Part shown: piece after piece, positions 33,695 to 42,991 of the stretch
Numbering within the stretch: the first letter of the stretch is position 1
How the letters are laid out: each line of letters opens with the position of its first letter
Source of the DNA: Bradyrhizobium liaoningense
GTDB taxonomy: Bacteria; Pseudomonadota; Alphaproteobacteria; Rhizobiales; Xanthobacteraceae
Reading direction: 5' to 3'
Assembly: GCF_018130785.1 (NCBI RefSeq)
Contig: NZ_JAFCJT010000026.1
Span: 27,477-91,476 of the forward strand
DNA: 64,000 nucleotides
Made by a program: the position numbers and the translations under genes
Notes under the pieces: generated by a model
Told to the model about the DNA's origin: nothing
The model's input: only the letters and a program-made list of their open reading frames with translations
Database searches by the model: none

Positions 33695-34714
33695 CTAGCG
33701 CTGCGGCTTGCGCTCGATCGGATCGATGTCGATCGCCCGCAGGCGGCCGAGCCGCAGCACGTCCATGGCGAGCCGCCGGCCGATCCGGTCGCGGTCGAGC
33801 ACGCGGATCAGATCGTCGACGCCGTTGATCTCGACGCCGTCGAGCTTGATGACGACGTCGCCGGGCACCAGGCCCGCCTTCGCCGCCGGTCCATCGGGCT
33901 CGATCTGCATCAGCAGCGCGCCCATCTTGTTCTCGACCCCGGCCAGCACGGCGTGCCGCCGCGGGACCGGCGCGGTCTGTCCGGCCACGCCGATATAGGC
34001 GCGGCGAACATAGCCGTGGCGGATGATCTCCGACAGCACGAATTGCGCGGTGTTGCTGGCGACCGCGAAGCAAATGCCTTGCGCGCCATTGATGATGGCG
34101 GTGTTGATGCCGATCACCTCCGCATTCGACGACACCAGCGGGCCGCCGGAATTACCGGGATTGAGCGCGGCATCGGTCTGGATCACGTCCTCGATGGTGC
34201 GTCCGCTCACCGAGCGGATCGAACGCCCGAGCGCCGAGACCACGCCGGCGGTGACGGTCGATTCGAAGCCGAGCGGATTGCCGATTGCGATCACGAGCTG
34301 GCCGCGCTTGAGGCTCTTGGAATTGCCGAGCGCGGCATAGGGCAGATCGCGCACGCCATTGGCGCGCAGCAGCGCCAGATCGGTATCGGGATCGACGCCG
34401 AGCACCCGGGCGTCGCCGACATGGCCCTCGACGTCGCGCAGCCGGATCTCCCTGGAGGCGCCGACCACATGGCTATTGGTGAGCACGAGCCCGTCCGGCG
34501 AGATCACAATGCCGGAGCCGAGCCCGCCGCGCTCGCGGCCGTTCGGCACCTTTGGCCCGGTCTCGACACGCACGACCGCGGGACCGACACGGTCGGTCAC
34601 GTCGATCACGGCATTGGAATAGGCATCCAGCAGGCCTCGGTCATTGTCCGTGGCAGCCGCCGTCGTTCGCGATGACGATCCGTCATCGGCGACTTCTGAG
34701 GTAAAATCCAGCAT
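33695..34714 (-). CDS. HtrA/DegP-like serine protease without signal peptide
   Basis: S1C-family serine protease, 339 aa. The triad is complete: His82 in LTNSHVV, Asp112 in DTDLALL and Ser189 in NPGNSGGPL. One PDZ domain follows (about 245-325) with EPDGPAAKAGLVPGDVV. The N-terminus MLDFTSEVADDGSSSR is polar and holds neither a Sec or Tat signal nor a membrane anchor, unlike periplasmic DegP and DegS. It should therefore act in the cytoplasm unless an upstream start was missed; none with a signal was found. It lies between the GMC dehydrogenase genes and the FAD oxidoreductase on the same strand. Confidence 0.88.
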   Translation of the reverse strand: MLDFTSEVADDGSSSRTTAAATDNDRGLLDAYSNAVIDVTDRVGPAVVRVETGPKVPNGRERGGLGSGIVISPDGLVLTNSHVVGASREIRLRDVEGHVGDARVLGVDPDTDLALLRANGVRDLPYAALGNSKSLKRGQLVIAIGNPLGFESTVTAGVVSALGRSIRSVSGRTIEDVIQTDAALNPGNSGGPLVSSNAEVIGINTAIINGAQGICFAVASNTAQFVLSEIIRHGYVRRAYIGVAGQTAPVPRRHAVLAGVENKMGALLMQIEPDGPAAKAGLVPGDVVIKLDGVEINGVDDLIRVLDRDRIGRRLAMDVLRLGRLRAIDIDPIERKPQR

Positions 34715-34819
34715 GGCAAGAGTCCTTGAGGCTCACACAGATGGTGGCCTGTTCCCTGCCGCGCAAGTGTCCCGCCGGGAGCGCAAGGCTGGACTGCCAG
34801 TGCTTGACTACCCGGGTGG

Positions 34820-35269
34820 CTAGGTCGCCCGCCGCAACGTGCCGGCCCTCTCCTTGACCGGGTCGAGCAACGACCAGTCGCCGTCCGGGAGCACATAGCC
34901 CTTGGGAAACGGCGCGCGCAGCTCCAGCCCGAGCGAGCGCAGCACGCGGTCGTCGCGGTAGTAGCATTGCAGGACGATGCGGACGAGCGTTGCCGCGGCC
35001 GCGCCGCCTGAGCTTCGAAACTCCTGCGCCACCGCATCGCGCCTCGCAGCATCGAGTTCGGCAAGCGGCTGACCTGCCAGCCGCGCCAGATGATCCAGCG
35101 CCGCCGCCACCAGTTTGGTGTCGCGCCCCAGCGTCGCCAGCATGTCGGCCTGGATCGCAGGATCGTCGGCACCGGGCACCTTGTACTCGTCGCTGGCGGG
35201 CACGATCATGCCGGCGATGGTGCGGAGATCGTCGCGTTGGACGCGCGTGAGCTGATTGTCTGCGGACAT
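34820..35269 (-). CDS. Gluconate 2-dehydrogenase subunit 3-like protein
   Basis: Small subunit of a GMC-type membrane or soluble dehydrogenase, 149 aa. It resembles the subunit-3 family (DUF1348-like small helical protein) by its start LTRVQRDDLRTIAGMIVPAS and the end region RAPFPKGYVLPDGDWSLL. Relatives usually carry a Tat leader; this one begins MSADNQLTRV and has none. Its start is 7 bp after the GMC gene stop, so the two are coexpressed and probably form a complex. No cytochrome subunit is adjacent. Confidence 0.75.
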   Translation of the reverse strand: MSADNQLTRVQRDDLRTIAGMIVPASDEYKVPGADDPAIQADMLATLGRDTKLVAAALDHLARLAGQPLAELDAARRDAVAQEFRSSGGAAAATLVRIVLQCYYRDDRVLRSLGLELRAPFPKGYVLPDGDWSLLDPVKERAGTLRRAT

Positions 35270-35276
35270 GACGGCC

Positions 35277-36875
35277 TCAGTCGAACAAGTTTGCAAGACG
35301 CTGCTTCATCTGATCGGCGATGTAGAGCGCGAGGGCCTGGATGGTGGACGTCGGGTTCACGCCGCCCGAGGTGACGAAGATGCTGCCGTCGACGATGAAG
35401 AGGTTCTTCACGTCGTGCGTGCGGCCCCATTCGTTGACGACGGAGCGTTCGGGGTCGGTGCCCATCCGCGCGGTGCCGAGCAGATGCCAGCCGCCCCACG
35501 GGATCGGCGAGTTGACGCATATGTCGGTCGCCCCCGCCGTCTCAAGAATCTCCCGGCCACGCGCGAGCGCATGCTCCATCATCTTCCGGCTGTTCTCACT
35601 GATCGTGTAGTCGATCTTCGGCGCGGGAATGCCGTGGCTGTCCTTCATGACAGGGTCGAGCGTGACCTGGTTATGCTCTTCCGGCAGGTCCTCGCAGATC
35701 GCGGAAAATCCGAGCCGATGGCCGTTGAGCTTGCGGAACACGCGGTGATGATCCTCGCCCCACGGCAGGATGCCCTTTTGCTCGCTGACGACAGCCTCGA
35801 ACACCGGCCCGGCGCCGCGCACGAACTGGACGCCATAGCCGCGCACGAAGCCGCGCGACAGGTCGGTGTCATACCATTCCTTGCTCCACAGGCAGGTCGG
35901 CGGCGCACGGTTGCTATCGGTCGGCTCCTTCACATAGCCGTAGATCTGCGCATAGGGATGGAACATCAGGTTCTTGCCGACGAGGCCCGACGAATTGGCA
36001 AGACCGTGCGGGAAGCGGTTGGATGCCGAGTTGAGCAGCAGCCGCGGCGTGCCGACGCCGTTGCAGGCAATGATGACGACATGCGCGGGCTGGAACTGCT
36101 CGACGCCGTCCTTGTCGTAATAGACCACGCCCGAAGCCATGCCGCTCTCGTCGGTGGTGATCTCGCGCACCCGGCAATGCGTGCGAAGCTCGACGCCGGC
36201 GCGGATCGCGTGCGGCCAATAGGTGATGTCGGTCGAGGACTTTGCGCCTTGCGCGCAGGCCGGCGTGCAATGACCGAGATTGATGCAGCGCGCGCGGCCC
36301 TCATAGTCCATTGTCGCAACCGTCGTATCGGACGGCCACCAGTGCCAGCCGAGCTCGTTCATGGCCTTGCCAATGATCGCACCGGACAATCCAAGCGGCT
36401 GCTGCGGCATCGGCGGATGCGTCAGCGGCGAGAGCGGATCCCCTGATAGCCCCGAGGTCCCCATGATGCGGTCGTTCTCTTCGAAGAACGGGGTCAGCGC
36501 GTCGTAGTCGATCGGCCAGTCGTCGGCGACGCCGTCGAGCGTCTTGACCTTGAAATCGGAGGGATGCAGCCGCGGCCAGTGCGCGGTGTACATCACCGTC
36601 GAGCCGCCGACCGCGTTGTAGTTGACGACCTTAATCGGCGAATTGTCGTCGTTGATCGGATAGTCCTCGGGACGGCCGCGGACGTTGGGGCTCGAGGACC
36701 ATTCGCCGTAGAACTTGGCCTCCCAGTCGCGGCCCGTGCTGGGATACTCCGCCGGGTTCATCCAGCCGCCCTGCTCCAGGCAGAGAATGTGCATCTTGGT
36801 CTCGGCCAGCGACCATGCAATCGCGGCACCTGAAGCGCCGGCGCCGATGATCAGGACGTCCACGGGGTCTTTCAT
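35277..36875 (-). CDS. GMC family oxidoreductase (gluconate/sorbitol dehydrogenase-like large subunit)
   Basis: FAD-dependent alcohol/sugar dehydrogenase of 532 aa. The dinucleotide motif IIGAGASGAAIAWSLA begins near residue 9, with LCLEQGGW after it. GMC signatures include NAVGGSTVMYTAHWPR and the C-terminal WHLLGTARMG with the active-site His and SGGVNPTSTIQALAL. The ATG at 36875 follows GGAGGAAG. There is no signal peptide. With the subunit-3-like gene just downstream it forms a two-subunit dehydrogenase that probably oxidises a sugar or polyol and passes electrons to quinone or an unknown carrier. Confidence 0.88.
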   Translation of the reverse strand: MKDPVDVLIIGAGASGAAIAWSLAETKMHILCLEQGGWMNPAEYPSTGRDWEAKFYGEWSSSPNVRGRPEDYPINDDNSPIKVVNYNAVGGSTVMYTAHWPRLHPSDFKVKTLDGVADDWPIDYDALTPFFEENDRIMGTSGLSGDPLSPLTHPPMPQQPLGLSGAIIGKAMNELGWHWWPSDTTVATMDYEGRARCINLGHCTPACAQGAKSSTDITYWPHAIRAGVELRTHCRVREITTDESGMASGVVYYDKDGVEQFQPAHVVIIACNGVGTPRLLLNSASNRFPHGLANSSGLVGKNLMFHPYAQIYGYVKEPTDSNRAPPTCLWSKEWYDTDLSRGFVRGYGVQFVRGAGPVFEAVVSEQKGILPWGEDHHRVFRKLNGHRLGFSAICEDLPEEHNQVTLDPVMKDSHGIPAPKIDYTISENSRKMMEHALARGREILETAGATDICVNSPIPWGGWHLLGTARMGTDPERSVVNEWGRTHDVKNLFIVDGSIFVTSGGVNPTSTIQALALYIADQMKQRLANLFD

Positions 36876-37077
36876 CGAAGCTTCTTCCTCCCGCCCTCGC
36901 CGCTTCAAGGGCGATTCGGCCTACGCAGGTTTGTTTGTCGTGCCGAACGATAGGGGCAGACCGGTCAGGGAGTAAAGGCTGGCGCGCGAATGTCGCACTT
37001 CGCAGGGCGCAGACCATTGGTATCGCGACTTCCGGATGCTAGGAACGAAGCGCCAGAGCCATCGATAGCGAGAAGTC

Positions 37078-37866
37078 ATGTCCTTCAGGAATTCATTTGC
37101 CGTCGCCCGCGCCTTCGCGCTTGTTTCGTTTCTCGCTCTGTCCGGGTTTCTGGCCTCCTCCGGGCCGGCCTCCGCGCTGACGGCGGCTGCGACCGTCCGG
37201 GACGCCAATTCGATCCAGCTCGGCGACGTCACCTACCGCCTCGACGGCGTCGATGCGCCCGAGTTGGACCAGGTCTGTATCGACGATCATGCCGATCCCT
37301 GGACCTGCGGCGTCGAGGCCCGCGACCAGCTGGCGAAGCTGATCAACAAGCGCACCGTACGCTGTGACGATGTCGGGCCGGAAAAGAGTTTCGGCAAGCG
37401 GCACCGCGCCATCTGCACGGCAGAAGGCGACAAGACCAGCCTGAACGAGCAGCTCGTCAAGCTTGGCTATGCCATCCCCCGCGAGCCGATCAAGGCGAAC
37501 GTCAAGGCCGCCGCGGCGGAAGCCAAAACCACATCAGCCGGCATCTGGAAGGGCTGCTTTGTTGCACCGCAAGAGTTCCGCACGGGCAAGAAGGACGGTA
37601 CGCTGCTGGGCGCCGCCTGCCGCGCCGACCGCGACAAGGAAATCCGTGCGGCGCTGTTTCCGGAGGATCTGACGATGCCGCCGAGCTGTAGCATCAAGGG
37701 CAAGCTCGCCGTGCGCGCACGCGTCACCGGCAATATCGGCATCTATCATCTCAGGGGCTGCCCGAGCTATCCCGCGACCACCAAGCCGGACCGCTGGTTC
37801 TGCTCGGAGGACGACGCGCAGGCCGCCGGCTTCCGCAAGGCCTACAATTGCCGCCGGCCGAAATGA
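37078..37866 (+). CDS. Secreted thermonuclease-family (SNase-like) protein
   Basis: Exported protein of 262 aa with a Sec signal (FALVSFLALSGFLASSGPASA ending near 34). The SNase-like domain covers about 40-165: VTYRLDGVDAPELDQVC, GVEARDQLAKLI and GKRHRAICTAEG with the LNEQLVKLGYAI helix. The basic and acidic catalytic residues appear at the expected places. The C-terminal 90 residues (FPEDLTMPPSCSIKGKLAV, IYHLRGCPSYPATTKPDRWF) form a second, Cys-containing unit seen in other rhizobial nucleases. Transcribed alone. Confidence 0.85.
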   Translation: MSFRNSFAVARAFALVSFLALSGFLASSGPASALTAAATVRDANSIQLGDVTYRLDGVDAPELDQVCIDDHADPWTCGVEARDQLAKLINKRTVRCDDVGPEKSFGKRHRAICTAEGDKTSLNEQLVKLGYAIPREPIKANVKAAAAEAKTTSAGIWKGCFVAPQEFRTGKKDGTLLGAACRADRDKEIRAALFPEDLTMPPSCSIKGKLAVRARVTGNIGIYHLRGCPSYPATTKPDRWFCSEDDAQAAGFRKAYNCRRPK

Positions 37867-38041
37867 GGAAGCCCGTCACGCATAAGTGAGCGGTAGCCGG
37901 AGACAGTATTGATCCGGAATTGAACTCCATCGTGCGTTGCCACACTTATATGCATACGCAAGCGCTTTGCGCGAGCGTTCCTTGGCAGCAATCCGGCTTC
38001 GGCCCGATTGCTTTGCTCGGGCGTTTCCTCCCTAGACTTGG

Positions 38042-38074
38042 GCCGCTTGTCACAACAAGCGGCTCTTCTTTTTT
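38042..38074 (+). terminator. Rho-independent terminator-like hairpin
   Basis: GCCGCTTGT (38042-38050) pairs perfectly with ACAAGCGGC (38055-38063) around a 4-nt loop, followed on the plus strand by TCTTCTTTTTT. It lies 8 bp beyond the cyoD stop and about 180 bp after the nuclease gene. The T-run suits termination of plus-strand transcription; on the minus strand it could also slow readthrough from cyoABCD. Confidence 0.7.
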
Positions 38075-38081
38075 GTACGCC

Positions 38082-38471
38082 CTACCTGCGCATCGGCATG
38101 ATCTGATCCATCGGCGGCATGTTCTGATTGAGATGCGACATGATCCAGACGGTTCCGCCGACCACCAGAAAGACGACCAGAAGGCCAAAGGCGAGCGCCA
38201 GCACGTTGTTGGTATTGTCGGGACCCGTGGTGATGTGGAGGAAGAACACGAGGTGCACGCCCATCTGCGCGATCGCCAGCACGATCAGCGCAACGGGGAT
38301 GGACGGCTGCCAGACCAGATCCGTGCCGGCGATGAAGAATGACGTTGCCGTGAGCAGCAGCGCAAGCGCAAGGCCAACGACGTAGCCGAGGATCCGCTCA
38401 CCGACGCTGTGTTGCTCTTCCTCGCCCGGCGCGAGATCGTGTCCGGTGTGCACATGGGTTTGATCGCTCAT
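38082..38471 (-). CDS. cyoD: Cytochrome o ubiquinol oxidase subunit IV
   Basis: Small membrane subunit of the bo3-type quinol oxidase, 129 aa with three membrane segments. It begins MSDQTHVHTGHDL and shows VGERILGYVVGLALALLLT, AQMGVHLVFFLHI and TVWIMSHLN, all typical of CyoD. Its ATG overlaps the cyoC stop (ATGA). Last gene of the cyoABCD operon; no cyoE follows in the window. Confidence 0.93.
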   Translation of the reverse strand: MSDQTHVHTGHDLAPGEEEQHSVGERILGYVVGLALALLLTATSFFIAGTDLVWQPSIPVALIVLAIAQMGVHLVFFLHITTGPDNTNNVLALAFGLLVVFLVVGGTVWIMSHLNQNMPPMDQIMPMRR

Positions 38472-39109
38472 ACGGCACTCCCAAGCAGGTAGACGACGGA
38501 GAAGACCCCGACCCAGATGATGTCGAGCGCGTGCCAGAACAGCGCAAAGCACATCATCCGGCGCAAGACGTCGGCGCGAAAGCCCTTGGCGAAGACCTGA
38601 GCCATCATGGTGAGAAGCCAGAGCACGCCGGCGGAGACGTGCAGGCCATGGCATCCGACCAGCGAGAAGAACGACGACAGGAAGGCGCTGCGCGACGGGC
38701 CATAGCCGCGCGCGACGAGGTCGGCGAATTCGCGGAACTCGATGACGAGGAAGATCAGCCCAAGCACGCAAGTCACGGCCATGCCGAGATAGAACCAGAA
38801 CCGGTTGCGCACGTCGGCCGCGATGCTGGCCATACCGCAGGTGAAGCTCGACAGAAGCAGGCAGACCGTCTCGATCGCGACATTGCGCTGCTCGAAGATC
38901 TCCGAGCCCCTCGGCCCGTCGGCGGTCTGGCCGGACAGCACCGCATAGGCCGCGAAGAAGCAGGAGAACATCACGATGTCGGAAAGCAGGAAGACCCAGA
39001 AGCCGTAGGCGGTCACGATGCGCTTCGACGCGGGGCCGGGATGCTCGACGACGAGCCCGATATGGTGCGGATCGGCATGGGTACGGCCGACGGCGGCGGT
39101 CATCGACAT
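38468..39109 (-). CDS. cyoC: Cytochrome o ubiquinol oxidase subunit III
   Basis: Membrane subunit, 213 aa with five membrane segments. Matches: YGFWVFLLSDIVMFSCFFAAY, CGMASIAADV, and SLVGCHGLHVSAGVLW, the conserved His-rich stretch of subunit III. It overlaps cyoB upstream and cyoD downstream by ATGA, so expression is coupled. Confidence 0.95.
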   Translation of the reverse strand: MSMTAAVGRTHADPHHIGLVVEHPGPASKRIVTAYGFWVFLLSDIVMFSCFFAAYAVLSGQTADGPRGSEIFEQRNVAIETVCLLLSSFTCGMASIAADVRNRFWFYLGMAVTCVLGLIFLVIEFREFADLVARGYGPSRSAFLSSFFSLVGCHGLHVSAGVLWLLTMMAQVFAKGFRADVLRRMMCFALFWHALDIIWVGVFSVVYLLGSAV

Positions 39110-41109
39110 CAGATTGCCCCCGCCATGCTGACGAGGCTGCGCCGCTCCTCGAGATTGACGCGGTCGATCGCGGCGACCTCCGCGGCTGGAATGACGTATT
39201 CGTCATGGTCGCGCCAGGCGAACACGACGAAGGTCGCGAACGCACCGATGCCGCCCAGGATCACCATCCACCAGATGTGCCAGATCAGCGCGAAGCCCAT
39301 AATGGTGGCGAAGAACGCGCAGACGAAACCGGTCGGCGAGTTCTTTGGCATTTCGATATCGTGATACTCGGGCTCTTCGTGCTCGAGCGATTGCTGCTGG
39401 GCGCGGATCTTCATGTCCCAATAGGCGTCCTCGCCGCGCACATCGGGATGGAAGGCGAAGTTGAACACGGGCGGCGGCGACGAGGTCGCCCATTCCAGCG
39501 AACGGCCGTCCCAGGGATCCCCGGTGCGGTCGCGCAGGGCCTCGCGGTTGCGGATGCTGACCACGAGCTGCACGATCTGGCAGATCACGCCGATGCTCAG
39601 CACGGCCATGCCGAACACGGCCACGATCATCCATGGCCGCCACGCCGCGACGTCGTAATGCTGCAGGCGCCGCGTCATGCCCAGCATGCCCGCGATGTAG
39701 AGCGGCATGAAAGTGACGTAGAAGCCGAGGAACGTGAACCAGAACGCGGCCTTGCCCCAACGCTCGTCGAGACGAAAGCCGAATGCCTTCGGGAACCAGT
39801 ATTCGAAGCCGGCGAAGGCACCGAACAGCACGCCGCCGATGATGACGTTATGGAAGTGCGCGACCAAGAACATGCTGTTGTGGAGCATGAAGTCGGCCGG
39901 CGGCACCGCGACCAGCACGCCCGTCAGCCCGCCGATGATGAAGGTGACCATGAATCCGACCGACCACAGCATCGGCGTCGCAAAACGGATGCGGCCGCCA
40001 TACATCGTGAACAGCCAGTTGTAGATCTTCACCCCCGTCGGTATCGCGATGATCATGCTGGCGATGCCGAAGATGGCGTTGACGTCGGGCCCGGCGCCCA
40101 TCGTGAAGAAATGGTGCAGCCAGACCATGAAGGAGATGACGCAGATCGCCATGGTCGCGAGCACCATCGAGCGATAGCCGAACAGTGCCTTGCCTGAGAA
40201 GGTCGAGACCACCTCGGAGAAGATGCCGAAGGCCGGCAACACGAGGATATAGACCTCCGGGTGTCCCCACGCCCAGATCAGGTTCATGAACATCATCACG
40301 TTGCCGCCGGCTTCATTGGTGAAGAAGTGGAAGCCGAGGTAACGGTCGAGCAGCAGCATCGCGAGCGTCGCGGTGAGGATCGGAAAAGCGGCGACGATGA
40401 GCAGGTTGGAGGCCAGCGTGGTCCAGCAGAACATCGGCATGCGCAAATAGTTCATGCCCTTGGTGCGGAGCTTCAGCACGGTGGTCACCAGATTGATGCC
40501 GGCGACCAGCGTGCCGACGCCGGAGATCTGGAGCGACCAGGCGTAGTAGTCGACGCCGACGCCGGGCGAGTAGGACAGTCCCGACAACGGCGGAAAGGCG
40601 AGCCAGCCGGTGCGCGCGAACTCGCCGATCACGAGCGAAAGATTGACCAGCAGCGCACCGGTCGCGGTCAGCCAGAAGCCGACGGAATTGAGTGTCGGGA
40701 AGGCGACGTCGCGCACGCCGAGCTGGAGCGGCACGACCAAATTCATCAGCCCGATCACGAACGGCATCGCCACGAAGAAGATCATGATGGTGCCGTGAGC
40801 CGAGAAGATCTGGTTGTAATGCTCGGGCGGAAGATAGCCTTGCGACTGGTAGGCCACCGCCTGCTGGATCCGCATCATGATAGCGTCGCTGCCGCCGCGC
40901 AGCAGCATGACCGAAGCGAGCAGGATGTACATCACGCCGATGCGCTTGTGATCGACGCTGGTGATCCATTCGTGCCAGAGATAAGGCAAATGCCCTTTCA
41001 CGACGACCCAGATCAGCACGCCGAGGATCGCGACCAGCACCACGGCACCCGCGACGAGGGGTATCGGCTGGTCGAACGGGATCGCCGACCAATCGAGCTT
41101 ACCGAGCAT
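39109..41109 (-). CDS. cyoB: Cytochrome o ubiquinol oxidase subunit I
   Basis: Heme-copper oxidase core subunit, 666 aa with about 15 membrane segments. The copper and heme ligands are visible: the WGHPEVYILVLPAFG motif with the His-Tyr crosslink, HHFFTMG, and AHFHNVIIGG for the heme pair. This places it among A-type oxidases with the quinol-oxidase pattern (RIQQAVAYQSQGYLPPEHYNQ). The ATG at 41109 follows GGAGG; it overlaps cyoA by 11 bp. It pumps protons while reducing oxygen with quinol electrons. Confidence 0.96.
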   Translation of the reverse strand: MLGKLDWSAIPFDQPIPLVAGAVVLVAILGVLIWVVVKGHLPYLWHEWITSVDHKRIGVMYILLASVMLLRGGSDAIMMRIQQAVAYQSQGYLPPEHYNQIFSAHGTIMIFFVAMPFVIGLMNLVVPLQLGVRDVAFPTLNSVGFWLTATGALLVNLSLVIGEFARTGWLAFPPLSGLSYSPGVGVDYYAWSLQISGVGTLVAGINLVTTVLKLRTKGMNYLRMPMFCWTTLASNLLIVAAFPILTATLAMLLLDRYLGFHFFTNEAGGNVMMFMNLIWAWGHPEVYILVLPAFGIFSEVVSTFSGKALFGYRSMVLATMAICVISFMVWLHHFFTMGAGPDVNAIFGIASMIIAIPTGVKIYNWLFTMYGGRIRFATPMLWSVGFMVTFIIGGLTGVLVAVPPADFMLHNSMFLVAHFHNVIIGGVLFGAFAGFEYWFPKAFGFRLDERWGKAAFWFTFLGFYVTFMPLYIAGMLGMTRRLQHYDVAAWRPWMIVAVFGMAVLSIGVICQIVQLVVSIRNREALRDRTGDPWDGRSLEWATSSPPPVFNFAFHPDVRGEDAYWDMKIRAQQQSLEHEEPEYHDIEMPKNSPTGFVCAFFATIMGFALIWHIWWMVILGGIGAFATFVVFAWRDHDEYVIPAAEVAAIDRVNLEERRSLVSMAGAI

Positions 41110-41932
41110 CGTGGCCTCCACTGTGCGGCCTGCCGGCATCGGAGAGCAGCTCCGGTCCGGGCCCTGGCGGAATGTGCTGGGTTGCGATCAGGTCGAACAG
41201 ACGGGGATCGTCCAGGCGAAAGGTCAGCCTGTTCTTCTCGACGCCCTGCTGCATCAGCTTCGTGTAGCTCTCCTCGTTCAACACGGCATCGGTCTTCGCC
41301 GTGGTCGCGACCCAGTCCGGGAAGGCGAGCGGCGAGATCACGTTGACGTCGAACATCATGTCGGGAAAGCCGTCGCCGGAGAAATGCGCCGACAGGCCCT
41401 GCAACTTGCCCTCATTGTCGGCGCGCAGGTTCAGCCTCGTCACCATGCCGTTCATGGTGTAGATCATGCTGCCGAGCTGCGGGATGAAGAACACGTTCAT
41501 CACGCTCGACGACGTCAGCTGGAAATTCAGCTCGGCGCCGGCCGGCACCGTCAGCGTGTTGACGGTGGCGATGCGCTGGTCCGGATAGATGAAGAGCCAT
41601 TTCCAGTCGAGCGAGACCGCCTGGATGCGGACCGGACTGCCGGTGCCCGGCACGGGTGCTGCGGGATCGAGCTGGTGCGAGCCGATCCAGGCGACGCCTC
41701 CGAGCAGGATCACGGTGAGCGCGGGGATCGCCCACACCACCATCTCGACGCGACCGGAATAGACGAAGTCAGGCTGGTAACGTGCTCTCGGATTGGACGC
41801 GCGAAACCAGAACGCAAAGGCCAAGATCGCGAAAATGGTCGGCACCACGATCACGAGCATGATGAAGACGGAATCGACCAGGATGGTGCTGTTGGCGGCA
41901 GCCACCGGCCCTTGTGGATCGAGCAGATTCAT
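41099..41932 (-). CDS. cyoA: Cytochrome o ubiquinol oxidase subunit II, no lipoprotein signal
   Basis: Subunit II of the bo3-type quinol oxidase, 277 aa. Two membrane segments (about 18-45 and 65-88) precede the cupredoxin domain, which lacks the CuA Cys pair as expected for a quinol oxidase (SAHFSGDGFPDMMF). CyoA normally starts with a lipoprotein signal ending in LxGC before the LDPxGPVAAA stretch. Here the protein begins directly at MNLLDPQGPVAAANS, with a possible TTG two codons earlier, and the upstream in-frame sequence shows no lipobox. The first membrane segment would serve as anchor. First gene of cyoABCD. Confidence 0.92.
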   Translation of the reverse strand: MNLLDPQGPVAAANSTILVDSVFIMLVIVVPTIFAILAFAFWFRASNPRARYQPDFVYSGRVEMVVWAIPALTVILLGGVAWIGSHQLDPAAPVPGTGSPVRIQAVSLDWKWLFIYPDQRIATVNTLTVPAGAELNFQLTSSSVMNVFFIPQLGSMIYTMNGMVTRLNLRADNEGKLQGLSAHFSGDGFPDMMFDVNVISPLAFPDWVATTAKTDAVLNEESYTKLMQQGVEKNRLTFRLDDPRLFDLIATQHIPPGPGPELLSDAGRPHSGGHDAR

Positions 41933-42165
41933 CGGCAAGCCACTGGCGATTGGGAAACCCCAGGCGGGAGCCTAGCGCGGAAAAGCCCCCGCAACAAACG
42001 CAAGCTCGGCAGAACGGTTCCGCGATGCGCCCGCTTAATCGCGCGGCGTGCCGCCCGGCGGCATGCAATTCCACGCGATGTCAATGACATCTGCGCGGGA
42101 CCGCCGGCCTTCTCTCCTGTCGGGGCGATTGCTAATCTGCACGAAAATATTTGGGATGAAACGAT

Positions 42166-42978
42166 ATGCAGGGCCCTGAGGACGATGCCGGCCTCGCCGG
42201 CAAGGTGGCGCTGATCAGCGGCGGTGGCGCCGCGAGCGACGGGATCGGCAACGGCCGCGCTGCAGCAATTTTGCTCGCTCGCGCCGGCGCCAGGGTGCTG
42301 GTCGCCGATCGCGACCTCAAGCTCGCCGAACGCACCACCGAGATGATCATGGCCGAGGGCGGCACGGCAGCAGCGCATGGCGGCGACGTCACCAGCGAAG
42401 CCGATTGCAGGAAACTGGTCGAGGCCGCGCTCGACCGCTGGGGCCGGCTCGATTTCCTCGACAACAATGTCGGCATCGGCAGCCGCGGCAGCGTGGTCGA
42501 CGAGGCGCCCGAGCAGTATCGCCGCGTCATGCAGGTGAACGTCGAGACCATGTTCCTGCTCTCCAAGCACGCGATCCCCGCGATGATCAAGACCGCCAAG
42601 GGCGGCGCGATCGTCAACATCTCCTCGATCTCGGCCCTGCGGCCGCGCGGGCTGACAACCTACACGACGTCGAAGGCCGCCATCATCGGTCTCACGCGCG
42701 CCATGGCAGTCGACCACGGCCGCGACAACATCCGCGTCAACTGCATCTGCCCGGGGCCGATGTACACGCCGATGGTCTATGCCCGCGGCATGAGCGAGCA
42801 GGCCCGCGCCCAGCGCGCCAAGGCTTCGTTGCTCAAGACAGAAGGCACCGGCTGGGACGTCGGCCATGCGGTCAAATTCCTGCTCAGCAACTTTGCCCGC
42901 TACATCACCGGCCAGGTGCTGGTGGTCGACGGCGGCGTCACGCTGCAAGCCCCCGAACGCGAGTCACAGGAACACTAG
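42166..42978 (+). CDS. SDR family oxidoreductase
   Basis: Classical short-chain dehydrogenase, 270 aa. The NAD(P) motif is the extended form SGGGAASDGIGNGRAAA near 20-36, NNVGIG follows, and the catalytic Ser (NISSISA) and YTTSK motif are intact. This extended glycine motif is shared with the SDR encoded 570 bp downstream, so they are related paralogues. First of three genes (SDR, carboxymuconolactone decarboxylase-like, SDR) spaced 1-13 bp apart, probably one operon for degradation of an aromatic or cyclic compound. Confidence 0.88.
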   Translation: MQGPEDDAGLAGKVALISGGGAASDGIGNGRAAAILLARAGARVLVADRDLKLAERTTEMIMAEGGTAAAHGGDVTSEADCRKLVEAALDRWGRLDFLDNNVGIGSRGSVVDEAPEQYRRVMQVNVETMFLLSKHAIPAMIKTAKGGAIVNISSISALRPRGLTTYTTSKAAIIGLTRAMAVDHGRDNIRVNCICPGPMYTPMVYARGMSEQARAQRAKASLLKTEGTGWDVGHAVKFLLSNFARYITGQVLVVDGGVTLQAPERESQEH

Positions 42979-42991
42979 AGGAAACACGGCA

